DNA of 64,000 bases. Source: an endosymbiont of Galathealinum brachiosum. Lineage in GTDB: Bacteria > Pseudomonadota > Gammaproteobacteria > SZUA-229. The notes below the pieces were generated by a model that saw only the letters and a program-made list of their open reading frames with translations, had not been told where the DNA came from and made no database searches. The stretch is from assembly GCA_003349885.1 (NCBI GenBank), contig QFXC01000013.1, positions 434,001-498,000 of the forward strand, given 5' to 3'. Below, piece after piece: positions 9,125 to 18,510 of the stretch. Within the stretch, counting starts at the first letter, position 1. Each line of letters begins with the position of its first letter. Both the position numbers and the translations under genes were made by a program.

Positions 9125-9850
9125 ATGAATATTCTTCGCGCCGAAAACATGGTTAAACGCTTTAATAAACGCACAGTGGTTAACAATGTTTCGATACATG
9201 TACAAAGTGGTGAAGTTGTTGGCCTGTTAGGCCCAAACGGAGCGGGCAAAACCACCAGCTTTTATATGATGGTGGGATTAATTCCCGTGAACGAAGGGCA
9301 CATCACCCTTAACCAGCATGACATTACCCTTCTACCTATGCATAATCGAGCCAAACTGGGCATCGGTTATTTGCCTCAGGAAGCCTCTGTATTTCGCAAG
9401 CTAACCGTCGCTGAAAATATTCTATCCATTTTACAAATACGCCCCGAACTTAATAATGAACAACGCGATTTACTTCTACAAAATCTATTAGATGAGTTAC
9501 AGATAGATCACATCCGTGACAATACGGGCATTAGCCTGTCCGGTGGTGAACGCCGTCGTGTTGAAATCGCCCGTGCCCTGGCAACTGAACCCGAGTTCAT
9601 CCTGCTCGATGAACCTTTCGCCGGTGTTGACCCGATTTCTGTACTGGAAATTCAGCGCATCATTAAACAGCTCACTGAAAAAAATATAGGTGTTCTCATT
9701 ACCGACCATAATGTTCGTGAAACACTGGGCATATGTGAGCGAGCTTATATTTTAAGTTCTGGCGAGGTTATAGCAGAGGGCAGCCCGCAAGTTGTATTAG
9801 AAGACCAACAGGTAAAAGATGTTTATCTGGGTCAAAATTTTAGTCTATAA
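9125..9850 (+). CDS. lptB: LptB, ATPase of the LPS export ABC transporter
   Basis: Cytoplasmic ATPase that drives LPS extraction with LptF and LptG. Walker [10 protein letters not shown] is at residues about 36-44, the LptB-type segment [17 protein letters not shown] at 79-95, signature LSGGE at 138-142 and Walker B FILLDEP at 158-164. The 241-residue length is the family norm. lptF and lptG are not in this window, as in E. coli where they are elsewhere. Confidence 0.97.
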   Translation: MNILRAENMVKRFNKRTVVNNVSIHVQSGEVVGLLGPNGAGKTTSFYMMVGLIPVNEGHITLNQHDITLLPMHNRAKLGIGYLPQEASVFRKLTVAENILSILQIRPELNNEQRDLLLQNLLDELQIDHIRDNTGISLSGGERRRVEIARALATEPEFILLDEPFAGVDPISVLEIQRIIKQLTEKNIGVLITDHNVRETLGICERAYILSSGEVIAEGSPQVVLEDQQVKDVYLGQNFSL

Positions 9851-10025
9851 ACACCTCAGTATTGTTTCAGATCAAAACAAAAAAAGAAGAATTTGCAAGT
9901 ATAAAACTACATATTTAGACAATAGTAACAGGCTATATTGTGATGTATTCAATAGTAACAAGATTGTACTGAATATTTAAAATATGTTGCTATACTGTTT
10001 ATAACACCTTCATAAAAAAACATAA

Positions 10026-10041
10026 TGGCACAACTTCTGCA
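10026..10041 (+). promoter_or_regulatory. Candidate sigma-54 promoter in front of rpoN
   Basis: TGGCAC at 10026-10031 and CTGCA at 10037-10041 give the -24 GG and -12 GC dinucleotides at exactly the canonical spacing (consensus TGGCACG-N4-TTGCA). A start about 12 bases downstream would lie near 10052, leaving a leader of roughly 48 bases before rpoN. This suggests autoregulation of sigma-54. It is a single motif hit and no activator site was identified. Confidence 0.5.
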
Positions 10042-10099
10042 TAACGTGCAAAATTGAAGTACACTGTAGGAAAACACTAAGAAGTTTTAATCTAAAAGA

Positions 10100-11617
10100 A
10101 TGAAGCAATCCCTACAATTACGCATTGGCCAATCACTGACCATGACTCCCCAGCTGCAACAGGCTATCCGTCTGTTGCAATTGTCGACGCTGGAACTACA
10201 GACTGAAATTCAGGAAGTGCTGGAATCCAACCCGATGCTGGAGGTTGAAGAAGACCATACAACATCCGATCCGCTTGAAGACAACAAACAAAAAACCGAC
10301 GATAATAACGACAATCAACAGGATAGTACTGAAGGACTGGAAACCACTGACCTGCAAAACGATGCTGCTGCTCAGGATGTAGACCTTAACACTCAGGAAA
10401 TGCCTGACGAACTGCCGGTAGATTCACAATGGGATGATGTTTATGAACCCGCAATGTCTACCAGTGCTACCCCATCAGGTGATGATGACAAAGCGCGTGA
10501 ATTCCTCGAAAACCAGTCTAGCAGTGATGGTCGATTAGTTGATCACTTACTGGATCAGTTACTGGTCACTAATATGAGTGATGTAGATAGAACCATCGCA
10601 CTGGCAATTATTGATGGTATTGATGAAGACGGTTATTTACAGGAATCAGCAGAAGAAATACATTCGGGCCTGGTTAATGACCTTGAAATAGAGCTCGATG
10701 AAGTTGAAGCTGTTTTACATTTAATTCAACATTTCGACCCTGTTGGTGTAGCCGCACGCGACTTAAAAGAGTGCCTGTTATTACAGATGGAGCGATTTAG
10801 TACAGAAGACTACCCTGTACTGAAAAAAGCCCGACAAATTATAAAAGATCATCTGGATCTGCTTGGTAATCACGACTATGCCAAGCTCAAGCGCTACAAT
10901 CGTATTACAGATGATGAATTAGCTGATATTATTCGTTTTATCCAGTCGTTGAACCCGAAGCCTGGCGGTAATATAAGCAGGTCTTCTACACAATATGTGG
11001 TACCCGATGTATTTGTCACTAAATCAAACGGCCGATGGAATGTCAGGTTAAACGGTGAAACAGCACCTAAACTGAGAATTAATCCAACCTATGCATCTTA
11101 TATACAACGCGGCAAACAGAGTGATGATAATACCTTCATGAAAAATAACATGCAGGAAGCCCGCTGGTTTATAAAAAGCTTACAAAGCCGTAACGAAACA
11201 TTAATGCGTGTAGCAACATCAATAGTTGAACATCAACGCACTTTCCTCGATTATGGTGAGGAAGGTATGAAACCGCTGGTATTACGTGAGATCGCAGAAG
11301 AACTTGAACTGCATGAATCCACTATCTCCAGAGTAACAACTCAAAAATATATGCATACACCCAAGGGTGTATTTGAATTCAAATACTTCTTTTCCAGCCA
11401 TGTGGGTACATCAGATGGCGGGGAATGCTCAGCTACGGCCATACGAGCCATGATCAAAAAGCTGGTAGAAGGTGAAGAACCCCGAAAACCATTAAGTGAC
11501 AATAAAATTGCCAATTTACTGGTTGATCAGGGAATTAATGTGGCGCGTAGAACCGTGGCTAAGTACCGTGAAGCTATGATGATACCACCCTCAAATGAAC
11601 GTAAACGCCTAGCTTAG
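10100..11617 (+). CDS. rpoN: RNA polymerase sigma-54 factor RpoN
   Basis: A 505-residue sigma-54. The glutamine- and leucine-rich activator-contact region I is at residues 1-50 (QSLTMTPQLQQAIRLLQLS). An acidic region II follows at about 50-130, then the core-binding region and the helix-turn-helix that reads the -12 element. The RpoN box ARRTVAKYR is at about 482-490. It directs transcription from -24/-12 promoters with enhancer-binding ATPases. The location between lptB and hpf-ptsN is the conserved one. A candidate sigma-54 promoter lies 60-75 bases upstream. Confidence 0.97.
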   Translation: MKQSLQLRIGQSLTMTPQLQQAIRLLQLSTLELQTEIQEVLESNPMLEVEEDHTTSDPLEDNKQKTDDNNDNQQDSTEGLETTDLQNDAAAQDVDLNTQEMPDELPVDSQWDDVYEPAMSTSATPSGDDDKAREFLENQSSSDGRLVDHLLDQLLVTNMSDVDRTIALAIIDGIDEDGYLQESAEEIHSGLVNDLEIELDEVEAVLHLIQHFDPVGVAARDLKECLLLQMERFSTEDYPVLKKARQIIKDHLDLLGNHDYAKLKRYNRITDDELADIIRFIQSLNPKPGGNISRSSTQYVVPDVFVTKSNGRWNVRLNGETAPKLRINPTYASYIQRGKQSDDNTFMKNNMQEARWFIKSLQSRNETLMRVATSIVEHQRTFLDYGEEGMKPLVLREIAEELELHESTISRVTTQKYMHTPKGVFEFKYFFSSHVGTSDGGECSATAIRAMIKKLVEGEEPRKPLSDNKIANLLVDQGINVARRTVAKYREAMMIPPSNERKRLA

Positions 11618-11638
11618 GCACTGCACTAAGGAGTCCTT

Positions 11639-11968
11639 ATGCAACTCAATTTAACTGGACACCACATAGAGATAACCGATTCACTTCGCAACTATGTAGA
11701 TGAAAAGATGGAACGCATTGAGCGTCATTTCGACAAGGTCACTAATACCCACGTGATTCTGACAGTTGAAAATGTACGCCATAAAGCGGAAGCCACCGTT
11801 AATATGCGCGGCAATAATATCTTTGCTGAAAGCACTGAAGATAATATGTATGCAGCCATTGACAGTCTGACGGATAAGCTTGACCGGCAAGTTAAAAAAC
11901 ACAAAGAAAAAATAACCGACCATCATCAGAAAGAAAGTATTCCACTGGTGGATACGGAAGAAGAATAA
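11639..11968 (+). CDS. hpf: Ribosome hibernation promoting factor, short HPF
   Basis: A 109-residue protein with the S30AE fold (MQLNLTGHHIEITDSLRNYV, HFDKVTNTHVILTVEN, FAESTEDNMYAAIDSLTDKLDRQVKKHKEK). Short HPF binds the 30S decoding centre and, with RMF, promotes 100S dimers in stationary phase. The acidic tail after residue 95 is short, so this is not the long dimerising form. It sits between rpoN and ptsN, two bases before ptsN. An AAGGAG lies before the start. Confidence 0.95.
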   Translation: MQLNLTGHHIEITDSLRNYVDEKMERIERHFDKVTNTHVILTVENVRHKAEATVNMRGNNIFAESTEDNMYAAIDSLTDKLDRQVKKHKEKITDHHQKESIPLVDTEEE

Positions 11969-11970
11969 CG

Positions 11971-12489
11971 ATGGAGATCAGCCAGCTAATTACACCTGAA
12001 CGAGTTCAATGCCTTGGTGGTATTAAGAGCAAGAAACGTGCGCTTGAATCACTCAGTCAGCTGCTTGCTTCAGGTGTCATTGGCGTTGATCCAACCGATA
12101 TTTTTCATCAACTTATTGAACGAGAACGCCTGGGTTCAACCGGTCTTGGTCATGGTGTAGCACTACCCCATGGGCGATTCTCTCCATCACAGGATGATTC
12201 AGATGATGCTCAGTTTGATCTGGGTATGACTCCTAAGATGACCCTGGGCTGTTTTATTAAACTGGATCAGGGCGTAGATTTTGACAGCCCGGATGCAAAA
12301 CCCGCAGATTTACTATTTGGTCTGCTGGTTCCTGAACACTGCACAGATGAACATTTACAGGTTCTGGCTGCACTAGCGCAAATGTTCAGTGATACAGAAT
12401 TTTGTGAGCAACTACGAAACACTAAGACCAATGAAGAGTTATACACAATGCTCTCTAGCTGGAAGCAATCTCATCAGGAAGCATCCTGA
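11971..12489 (+). CDS. ptsN: Nitrogen-type PTS EIIA protein PtsN
   Basis: A 172-residue EIIA-Ntr. The phosphorylated histidine is His67 in LGHGVALPHGRF. It ends the nitrogen phosphotransfer chain and acts by protein contacts, for example on potassium transport and regulators, not on sugar uptake. An insertion rich in Asp and Ser follows the active-site loop (SPSQDDSDDAQFD), slightly longer than in E. coli. hprK follows after 17 bases. The donor is probably the HPr at 14.8 kb. Confidence 0.95.
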   Translation: MEISQLITPERVQCLGGIKSKKRALESLSQLLASGVIGVDPTDIFHQLIERERLGSTGLGHGVALPHGRFSPSQDDSDDAQFDLGMTPKMTLGCFIKLDQGVDFDSPDAKPADLLFGLLVPEHCTDEHLQVLAALAQMFSDTEFCEQLRNTKTNEELYTMLSSWKQSHQEAS

Positions 12490-12506
12490 TTACAGGGTAA
12501 TCCAGC

Positions 12507-13448
12507 ATGCTTGAACAGATAACGCCCCTGGATTTATTCCATTACCTACAGAAAAACATCGATATAAAGTGGCTAGCAGGTAAAGCCCACTCTACACGAG
12601 CGATTAAAAAATCTTTACACCTTAACCAGCAATCAACGCTGGTTGGGCACCTGAACTTAATTCATCCCAACAGAATTCAGGTAATTGGCAAAAAAGAATG
12701 GCACTACCTTAACAAACTCAAACAACAGTCAAACCGTTCATTAAGTGAAATTTTTTCACGGCGCACTGCTGCTATTGTTTTCACTAACGGGCAAACCGTG
12801 CCTGATGAAATGATCCAGCTTGCAGATGAAAAAATGACCCCCCTGTTTCAAAGTGATCTGTACAGTGGGGATTTTATAGATTCTATTCGTTTTTATCTAT
12901 CGGATCTGCTTGCTGAAAAAATCACATTACATGGTGTCTTTATGGAGGTAATGGGTAGCGGTGTATTAATTACCGGTGAAAGCAGCATTGGAAAAAGCGA
13001 ACTGGCTCTGGAGTTAATTACCCGTGGGCACCGTTTAATCGCTGATGATGCTCCCATATTCACTCGAATCGGTCCAAACTTACTCGATGGTAGCTGCCCT
13101 GAAGTGCTGAAAAATTTTATGGAAGTTAGGGGTCTGGGAGTATTGGACATTCGCGCCATGTACGGCGAAAATGCCATTAAACCAAATAAACATCTTAGAC
13201 TTATTATTCATCTGGAGCGAATGACACCAGAAAACCAGCAACAACTGGACAGGCTTTACGGTTCCCGATCTATTAAAACAATACTTGAAGTGCCCGTTAC
13301 TGAAATTAAACTACCGGTTGCCTCCGGTCGAAATCTGGCGGTTATGGTTGAAGCAGCCGTACGCAACCATATATTGATAGAGAACGGGCATAATGCCAGT
13401 GATGAATTTATACTAAGACAACAACAACATATGAATAACAGCAATTAA
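12507..13448 (+). CDS. hprK: HPr kinase/phosphorylase HprK
   Basis: A 313-residue protein with the HprK N-terminal domain and a C-terminal kinase domain. The P-loop GESSIGKS is at about 157-164, followed by LIADDAP and the HprK signature MEVRGLGVLDIR. It phosphorylates and dephosphorylates a serine in HPr. The HPr at 14.8 kb has that serine in NGKSIMG, so both partners are present. Enteric bacteria lack hprK; its place between ptsN and rapZ is known from other proteobacteria. Here it probably tunes a regulatory phosphotransfer chain rather than carbon catabolite repression of the Firmicutes type. Confidence 0.95.
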   Translation: MLEQITPLDLFHYLQKNIDIKWLAGKAHSTRAIKKSLHLNQQSTLVGHLNLIHPNRIQVIGKKEWHYLNKLKQQSNRSLSEIFSRRTAAIVFTNGQTVPDEMIQLADEKMTPLFQSDLYSGDFIDSIRFYLSDLLAEKITLHGVFMEVMGSGVLITGESSIGKSELALELITRGHRLIADDAPIFTRIGPNLLDGSCPEVLKNFMEVRGLGVLDIRAMYGENAIKPNKHLRLIIHLERMTPENQQQLDRLYGSRSIKTILEVPVTEIKLPVASGRNLAVMVEAAVRNHILIENGHNASDEFILRQQQHMNNSN

Positions 13449-13491
13449 TAATCATACAACTTAAAAACGAACATAAAAAAATCAATAAAAT

Positions 13492-14349
13492 ATGAAATTA
13501 ATAATCATTAGCGGCCTCTCGGGTTCGGGTAAAACAGTCGCCTTGCACACGCTGGAGGACGAGGGTTTTTATTGTGTCGACAATTTCCCATTAGGTCTTT
13601 TAAACGACTTTACAGACCATATAAATAATCAGCAAATACAAATTTATCAGGAAGTGGCCGTTGGTATAGATGCACGTAGTGGCGCTAATGATTTAAAGCG
13701 ATTCAATCAAATCATTAAAGCCATAAAAAATAAAAAAATTGAAGTTGAAGTAATTTATTTTCAGGCAGAAATTAATGAACTAATAAAACGCTTTAGCGAC
13801 ACTCGTCGTCGTCACCCTTTAACTCGAAAAGGCATTCCATTAGCAGAAGCCATTGATATAGAGCGCAACCTGTTATTGCCGATTTCACAGGATGCAGACC
13901 TTTGTCTGGACACTACACACACCAATGTTCACCAGCTCAGAGCTATTGTAAAAGACAGAGTCGTTTCCAGAAAGAACCAGGAACTATCAATCCTTTTCCA
14001 GTCATTTGGTTTCAAACATAACACACCAACTGATTCTGATTTTGTATTTGATGTTCGCTGTCTACCAAATCCTCACTGGGAACCAGCACTGCGCCAACTT
14101 ACCGGACAGGACCCGGAAGTTCAGGAGTTTTTCAGAAGCCAGGATGATGTTGCTGACATGTTTAATCACATCAGAAATTTTATGGAATACTGGATACCAA
14201 AATTTGCAGAACAAAGCCGTTATTACCTGACCGTTTCAATAGGCTGCACCGGTGGTCAGCATCGTTCTGTCTATATTACAGAACAGCTAAACCATTATTT
14301 TCGTGATAAATTTACTAATGTTTCACTACGCCATCGTGAGATGGAATAA
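13492..14349 (+). CDS. rapZ: RNase adapter protein RapZ (YvcJ family P-loop protein)
   Basis: A 285-residue protein with an N-terminal P-loop GLSGSGKT at residues 8-15 and the conserved C-terminal block VSIGCTGGQHRSVYITEQL. In E. coli RapZ guides RNase E to the small RNA GlmZ and binds glucosamine 6-phosphate; related proteins occur widely next to hprK or ptsN. Whether GlmZ-like RNAs exist here cannot be seen. It lies 43 bases after hprK and 50 before the EIIA gene. Confidence 0.95.
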   Translation: MKLIIISGLSGSGKTVALHTLEDEGFYCVDNFPLGLLNDFTDHINNQQIQIYQEVAVGIDARSGANDLKRFNQIIKAIKNKKIEVEVIYFQAEINELIKRFSDTRRRHPLTRKGIPLAEAIDIERNLLLPISQDADLCLDTTHTNVHQLRAIVKDRVVSRKNQELSILFQSFGFKHNTPTDSDFVFDVRCLPNPHWEPALRQLTGQDPEVQEFFRSQDDVADMFNHIRNFMEYWIPKFAEQSRYYLTVSIGCTGGQHRSVYITEQLNHYFRDKFTNVSLRHREME

Positions 14350-14399
14350 TAAAATTCAGCTAAACTCATGACCATTAATTTTAAATACAGAATAAGAAT

Positions 14400-14804
14400 A
14401 TGAGTGTCGGACTACTACTTATTACACATAAAAACATTGCTTCAAGCTTGCTAGAAACAGCCAGACAAATGTTAGACACATGTCCGTTAGCAACCCGTGC
14501 GCTCGAAGTGCCACTTGATTACCCTGTTGCAGATATTTTATCCCAGGCAAAAGAACATATAGGCACACTGGACACAGGCAATGGCGTATTAATTTTGACA
14601 GACATTTATGGATCAACACCAGCCAACATAGGCAAACAACTATGCGAGGATTTTAATTGCACACTTGTTGCGGGTATTAATTTACCCATGCTTGTTCGCA
14701 TATTAAATTACCCTCAACTGAACATGACAAGCATGGCACTAAAAGCGGTAAGTGGTGGACACGACGGTATCTTGTTATGTGAGTGTCAGGATGAAACAAA
14801 ATAA
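14400..14804 (+). CDS. PTS EIIA component of the mannose family
   Basis: A 134-residue single-domain protein of the EIIA-Man (ManX N-terminal) type. The phosphorylation site is expected at His10 (GLLLITHKNIASSLLETA), and the LTDIYGSTPANI segment matches the family core. No EIIB, IIC or IID gene is in view, so it is likely a regulatory phosphate acceptor, as in other proteobacterial hprK-rapZ-EIIA-HPr-EI clusters. Its end overlaps the HPr gene. Confidence 0.88.
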   Translation: MSVGLLLITHKNIASSLLETARQMLDTCPLATRALEVPLDYPVADILSQAKEHIGTLDTGNGVLILTDIYGSTPANIGKQLCEDFNCTLVAGINLPMLVRILNYPQLNMTSMALKAVSGGHDGILLCECQDETK

Positions 14805-15081
14805 TATGGGACAGATAAATCAGGATATTGAAATCATAAATAAACTGGGCATGCATGCTCGAGCAGCAGCAAAATTTGTCAGTATTGCTTCGGGGTTTTC
14901 CAGCCATGTTGATGTAGAGAAAAACGGCCAGCGAATTAATGGAAAAAGCATTATGGGTGTCATGATGTTAGCCGCGGGGAAAGGTAGTTTTATCACCTTA
15001 CATATTGATGGTGATGATTCAGAGGCATGCGTCAGTGCACTTTCTAATTTAATTAATAATCGTTTTGATGAGGACGAGTAA
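14791..15081 (+). CDS. Phosphocarrier protein HPr/NPr
   Basis: Single HPr domain. The histidine phosphorylated by enzyme I is in NKLGMHARAAAKF, and the serine target of HprK is in NGKSIMGVMMLAAGKG, 31 residues later as in classical HPr. Start choice: ATG 14791 (96 residues) overlaps the EIIA gene by 14 bases; ATG 14806, two bases after the EIIA stop, would give 91 residues, closer to the family norm. Neither has a strong ribosome binding site at ideal spacing. The protein links HprK, PtsN, the EIIA and enzyme I of this cluster. Confidence 0.9.
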   Translation: MKQNNMGQINQDIEIINKLGMHARAAAKFVSIASGFSSHVDVEKNGQRINGKSIMGVMMLAAGKGSFITLHIDGDDSEACVSALSNLINNRFDEDE

Positions 15082-15084
15082 ATA

Positions 15085-16851
15085 ATGTCTTCTAAACTTC
15101 AGGGAATAGGTGTTTCCAAAGGCATATGCATAGGCCCTGCTTATGTATATTACCGTGAATTGCCCGAAGTTTTAGAATACTCCATTTCAAAGTATTCAGC
15201 TGATGATGAAATAAAACGCTTTGAAGATGCACGAATAGAAGCACAGCAACAATTAAATAATATTAAAAACAATATCGCCAGTGATACGCCTCACGATATA
15301 ACTCTATTTATTGATACACACTTACTGATGCTTGATGATCCTGTTTTATATGAGGATACGGTCAGTCATATTCGTGCTCGTTTATGCAATGCTGAATGGG
15401 CTTTACAGGTTCAGGTTGAACGAATAGTGAAAGTATTCGATGACATGGACGATCCATATTTAAAAACACGTAAAGACGATATCATTCATGTAACCGAACG
15501 CATTCAACGCTGCCTGATGAATGAACCGGAGTTTAATCACGCTGAAGACAAACTGGATTCGGATAAACTGGGTGATCATTTAAAAGATCGAATTATTGTT
15601 GCTGATGATCTAACACCAGCCGATACATTATTAATGCAACATCAGAAAATTGCCGGATTCATAACTGAATACGGTGGTCCATTATCACACACTGCAATAC
15701 TTGCGCGTAACCTGGGTATACCCGCCATTGTTGGTGTTCATGATGCAAAACACCTGATTCAGGCAAATGAATTAATTGTACTCGACGGAAATACCGGCAC
15801 GATTCATATCAATCCGGCGAAAAAAGAATTAACGCATTTTAGAAGCCTGATGCGCGATGAACGTCAACGACGCAAACTTTTATTCGATTTAAAAAACAAA
15901 CCTGCAAAAACAAAAGATGGTTTTAAAATAAATCTACATGGCAATATTGATCGTCCAGCAGATGTACGTGCTTTACGTCAGTATGACCACACAGGTGTAG
16001 GTTTATATCGAACCGAAATGCTCTTTATTGAACATAACCAGCTCCCCAGCGAAGAGGAACAATTTGAAACCTACCGTCGTGCACTTCGCTCATTAAAGGG
16101 GCATCCCCTTACTATTCGCACAACCGATTTAGGTGCAGATAAAGAGCTTGCCAATACCACCCAACATGGCCCACTGGTACATAACCCTGCTTTAGGGTTA
16201 CGTGCAATCAGGCGATGCCTGAAAGATCCATCAATGTTTTTACCGCAAATAAAAGCTATATTACGCACTGCCGGATATGGCCCGACTCATATGATGATAC
16301 CAATGATAAGTTGTGTATCAGAACTGGAACAGGCGCTTGAACTTATTGAGCAGGCAAAGTCAGAATTAAAATCCCGCCGTGTTAGGTTTGATCCTGAAAT
16401 TAAAATTGGTGCCATGATTGAAGTTCCATCAGCAGCACTGGTTGCAGATAGCCTTGCCAGTAAACTTGATTTTCTATCTATAGGCACCAATGATTTAATT
16501 CAATACACGCTCGCTTTTGACCGGATTGATGATGAAGTTAGTTACCTGTACAACCCATTACATCCTGCAGTATTAAAATTAATACAAATGACACTCAATG
16601 CAGGCGAGGCACAGGGTATTCGAGTTTCAATGTGCGGAGAAATGGCTTCAGACACATTGTATACACGTTTATTACTGGGCATGGGGCTGCAATGCTTTAG
16701 TGTACAGGCTAACAGTTTACTGGATGTTAAACACATTATTAACCACAGTGAAATAACCCATCTACGCCCACTTACAGAAAAAATTATGAGTCTGTCTGAT
16801 CCACGCGAAATTAAACTCGCAGTTGATGAATTAAATCAACAATTCTCGTAA
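15085..16851 (+). CDS. ptsI: Phosphoenolpyruvate-protein phosphotransferase (enzyme I)
   Basis: A 588-residue enzyme I that takes phosphate from PEP and gives it to HPr. The active-site histidine is His202 in GGPLSHTAILARNLGIPAIVG. The PEP-binding TIM barrel contains GVGLYRTEMLFI, a nucleotide-sparing DRIDDE segment and VSMCGEMASD with the catalytic cysteine. There is no N-terminal GAF domain, so by architecture it is the sugar-type enzyme I rather than PtsP. It starts three bases after HPr. It ends the hprK-rapZ-EIIA-HPr-EI run. Confidence 0.95.
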   Translation: MSSKLQGIGVSKGICIGPAYVYYRELPEVLEYSISKYSADDEIKRFEDARIEAQQQLNNIKNNIASDTPHDITLFIDTHLLMLDDPVLYEDTVSHIRARLCNAEWALQVQVERIVKVFDDMDDPYLKTRKDDIIHVTERIQRCLMNEPEFNHAEDKLDSDKLGDHLKDRIIVADDLTPADTLLMQHQKIAGFITEYGGPLSHTAILARNLGIPAIVGVHDAKHLIQANELIVLDGNTGTIHINPAKKELTHFRSLMRDERQRRKLLFDLKNKPAKTKDGFKINLHGNIDRPADVRALRQYDHTGVGLYRTEMLFIEHNQLPSEEEQFETYRRALRSLKGHPLTIRTTDLGADKELANTTQHGPLVHNPALGLRAIRRCLKDPSMFLPQIKAILRTAGYGPTHMMIPMISCVSELEQALELIEQAKSELKSRRVRFDPEIKIGAMIEVPSAALVADSLASKLDFLSIGTNDLIQYTLAFDRIDDEVSYLYNPLHPAVLKLIQMTLNAGEAQGIRVSMCGEMASDTLYTRLLLGMGLQCFSVQANSLLDVKHIINHSEITHLRPLTEKIMSLSDPREIKLAVDELNQQFS

Positions 16852-16857
16852 AAAGAT

Positions 16858-16955
16858 AATCATAAGTTTTAAGCTATTAGTCTTGAGTCAAAAGCGGGCT
16901 CTCCTGCGAGGAACACCTTTTACTTATGACTTAGCACTTCCAACTTTAAACTACA
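16858..16955. repeat. Intergenic repeat, copy B of the dispersed element
   Basis: Between ptsI and mgtE. It contains cataagt (16861-16867) and acttatg (16922-16928) as inverted arms, and the ordered blocks gtcaaaagc, ctcctgcgagg and acttatgactta shared with copy A at 258-355. The shared order with different spacing points to a mobile or REP-like intergenic family. The same hairpin might attenuate read-through from ptsI. Confidence 0.55.
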
Positions 16956-17018
16956 CTTAACATCAATACTTCGTTAAACTCCAAACAATAATTAAACCAT
17001 GCACCGGGCTGAGAAAAC

Positions 17019-18380
17019 ATGGTAGACAGTACTGACATCACAGAAAAAACTGAACAACAGTTACAGGCTTTATCAGAAGCACTGGAGTCTGGCACTCTGC
17101 ATCACGCAAAAGGTATGCTTAATGCCCTGCATCCTGCCGAAATTGCTCACCTTTTAGAATCTTTACCTTCCCACGAACGACTCGTCATCTGGCCACTTGT
17201 TTCCAAAGACCTGGAAGCCGAGGTACTCATTAATCTGGGTGATGAAATTCGTCACGGTTTAATCAAGGACATGTCACCCGAGCAGCTCGTAGAAGTTGCT
17301 GAAGATCTGGAAGTTGATGACTCTGCCGACTTTGTGCAATCACTGCCCGACTCTGTAATTGATCAGGTTTTACACTCACTGGATAGTCAGCACCGCAAAA
17401 TGCTTGAATCTGTACTTTCTTTCCCGGAAGACAGCGCCGGCGGCATGATGAATACCGACACCATTACGGTGCGACCTGAAGTCACCCTGGATGTGGTATT
17501 ACGCTATTTACGCCTACTGGGTGATATCCCGAAACCAACTGATCATCTTATCGTTGTTGACAGAGATAACCGCTATCTGGGTATCCTTGCATTATCAGAG
17601 TTACTCATTAATGAACCTGAAAATACAGTCGAAGATATTATGGATGATCAGGTTACTGCCATCCCGTCTGACATGGAGGACAACGATGTCGCCATGGTTT
17701 TCGAAGATCTGGATCTGATTTCAGCACCGGTCGTGGACGGCAACAATATGCTGCTCGGTCGAATCACAGTTGATGACGTAGTTGACGTTATTCGTGAAGA
17801 AGCCGATCACTCCGTATTAAGTATGGCCGGTTTGAATGATGAAGAAGACCTGTTTTCACCCGTATTACCTAGCTCACGTCGACGAGCTATCTGGTTAGGC
17901 ATTAATTTAATTACTGCTTTTATGGCATCCTGGGTAGTCAGCAACTTTGAAACCACGCTTGAAAGAGTCGTCACCGTCGCCATTTTAATGAATGTAGTGG
18001 CCAGTATGGGCGGTATAGCTGGTAGTCAGACGATTACTCTTGTTATACGCAGTATGGCGTTAGGCCAGTTTGCTAGAAATAATCGCTGGTGGGTTTTCAA
18101 TAAAGAAGTAATGGTAGGGCTCTTTAACGGTCTAATATGGGCCGTGGTTGTCGCACTTATCGCTACTTTCTGGTTTGATGACTACTCTGTTGGTCTGGTC
18201 ATCGCTGCAGCACTGATCATAAATCTTATTTTTGCAGCTGCATCCGGAGTCGCCATCCCTATCATTCTGAAAAAATTGCACATCGACCCGGCGATCGCAG
18301 GCAGCGTTATATTAACCACCATTACAGATATTGTAGGTTTACTGGCCTTTCTTGGGCTAGCGACCATATTCCTGCTATAA
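17019..18380 (+). CDS. mgtE: Magnesium transporter MgtE
   Basis: A 453-residue magnesium channel. The N-terminal helical domain (residues about 1-130) contains HPAEIAHLLESLP; a CBS pair follows at about 135-255 (MMNTDTITVRPEVTL, VEDIMDDQVTAIPSD). Five membrane helices fill the C-terminal third, with the pore motif VVASMGGIAGSQT. The cytosolic domains close the pore when magnesium is plentiful. An MgtE beside hpf-ptsN-type genes is common in proteobacteria; I see no magnesium riboswitch in the repeat-filled spacer. Confidence 0.95.
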   Translation: MVDSTDITEKTEQQLQALSEALESGTLHHAKGMLNALHPAEIAHLLESLPSHERLVIWPLVSKDLEAEVLINLGDEIRHGLIKDMSPEQLVEVAEDLEVDDSADFVQSLPDSVIDQVLHSLDSQHRKMLESVLSFPEDSAGGMMNTDTITVRPEVTLDVVLRYLRLLGDIPKPTDHLIVVDRDNRYLGILALSELLINEPENTVEDIMDDQVTAIPSDMEDNDVAMVFEDLDLISAPVVDGNNMLLGRITVDDVVDVIREEADHSVLSMAGLNDEEDLFSPVLPSSRRRAIWLGINLITAFMASWVVSNFETTLERVVTVAILMNVVASMGGIAGSQTITLVIRSMALGQFARNNRWWVFNKEVMVGLFNGLIWAVVVALIATFWFDDYSVGLVIAAALIINLIFAAASGVAIPIILKKLHIDPAIAGSVILTTITDIVGLLAFLGLATIFLL

Positions 18381-18446
18381 GATACCTGCATTCTCAGTCT
18401 ATAATCACCGATCTGGCTGGAAGATGGGGAATAATGTAATTCCTTT

Positions 18447-18475
18447 ATGAAATATCACGTCAATTTCGCTATAAT
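18447..18475 (+). promoter_or_regulatory. Candidate sigma-70 promoter for thrC
   Basis: A perfect -10 TATAAT at 18470-18475 lies 35 bases before the thrC ATG. The -35 region 17 bases upstream (around 18447-18452) is poor, so activity may need an activator or an extended contact. Confidence 0.4.
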
Positions 18476-18510
18476 TTGCACCTTTATAAATTTAAGCAAA
18501 CTCACATCAT

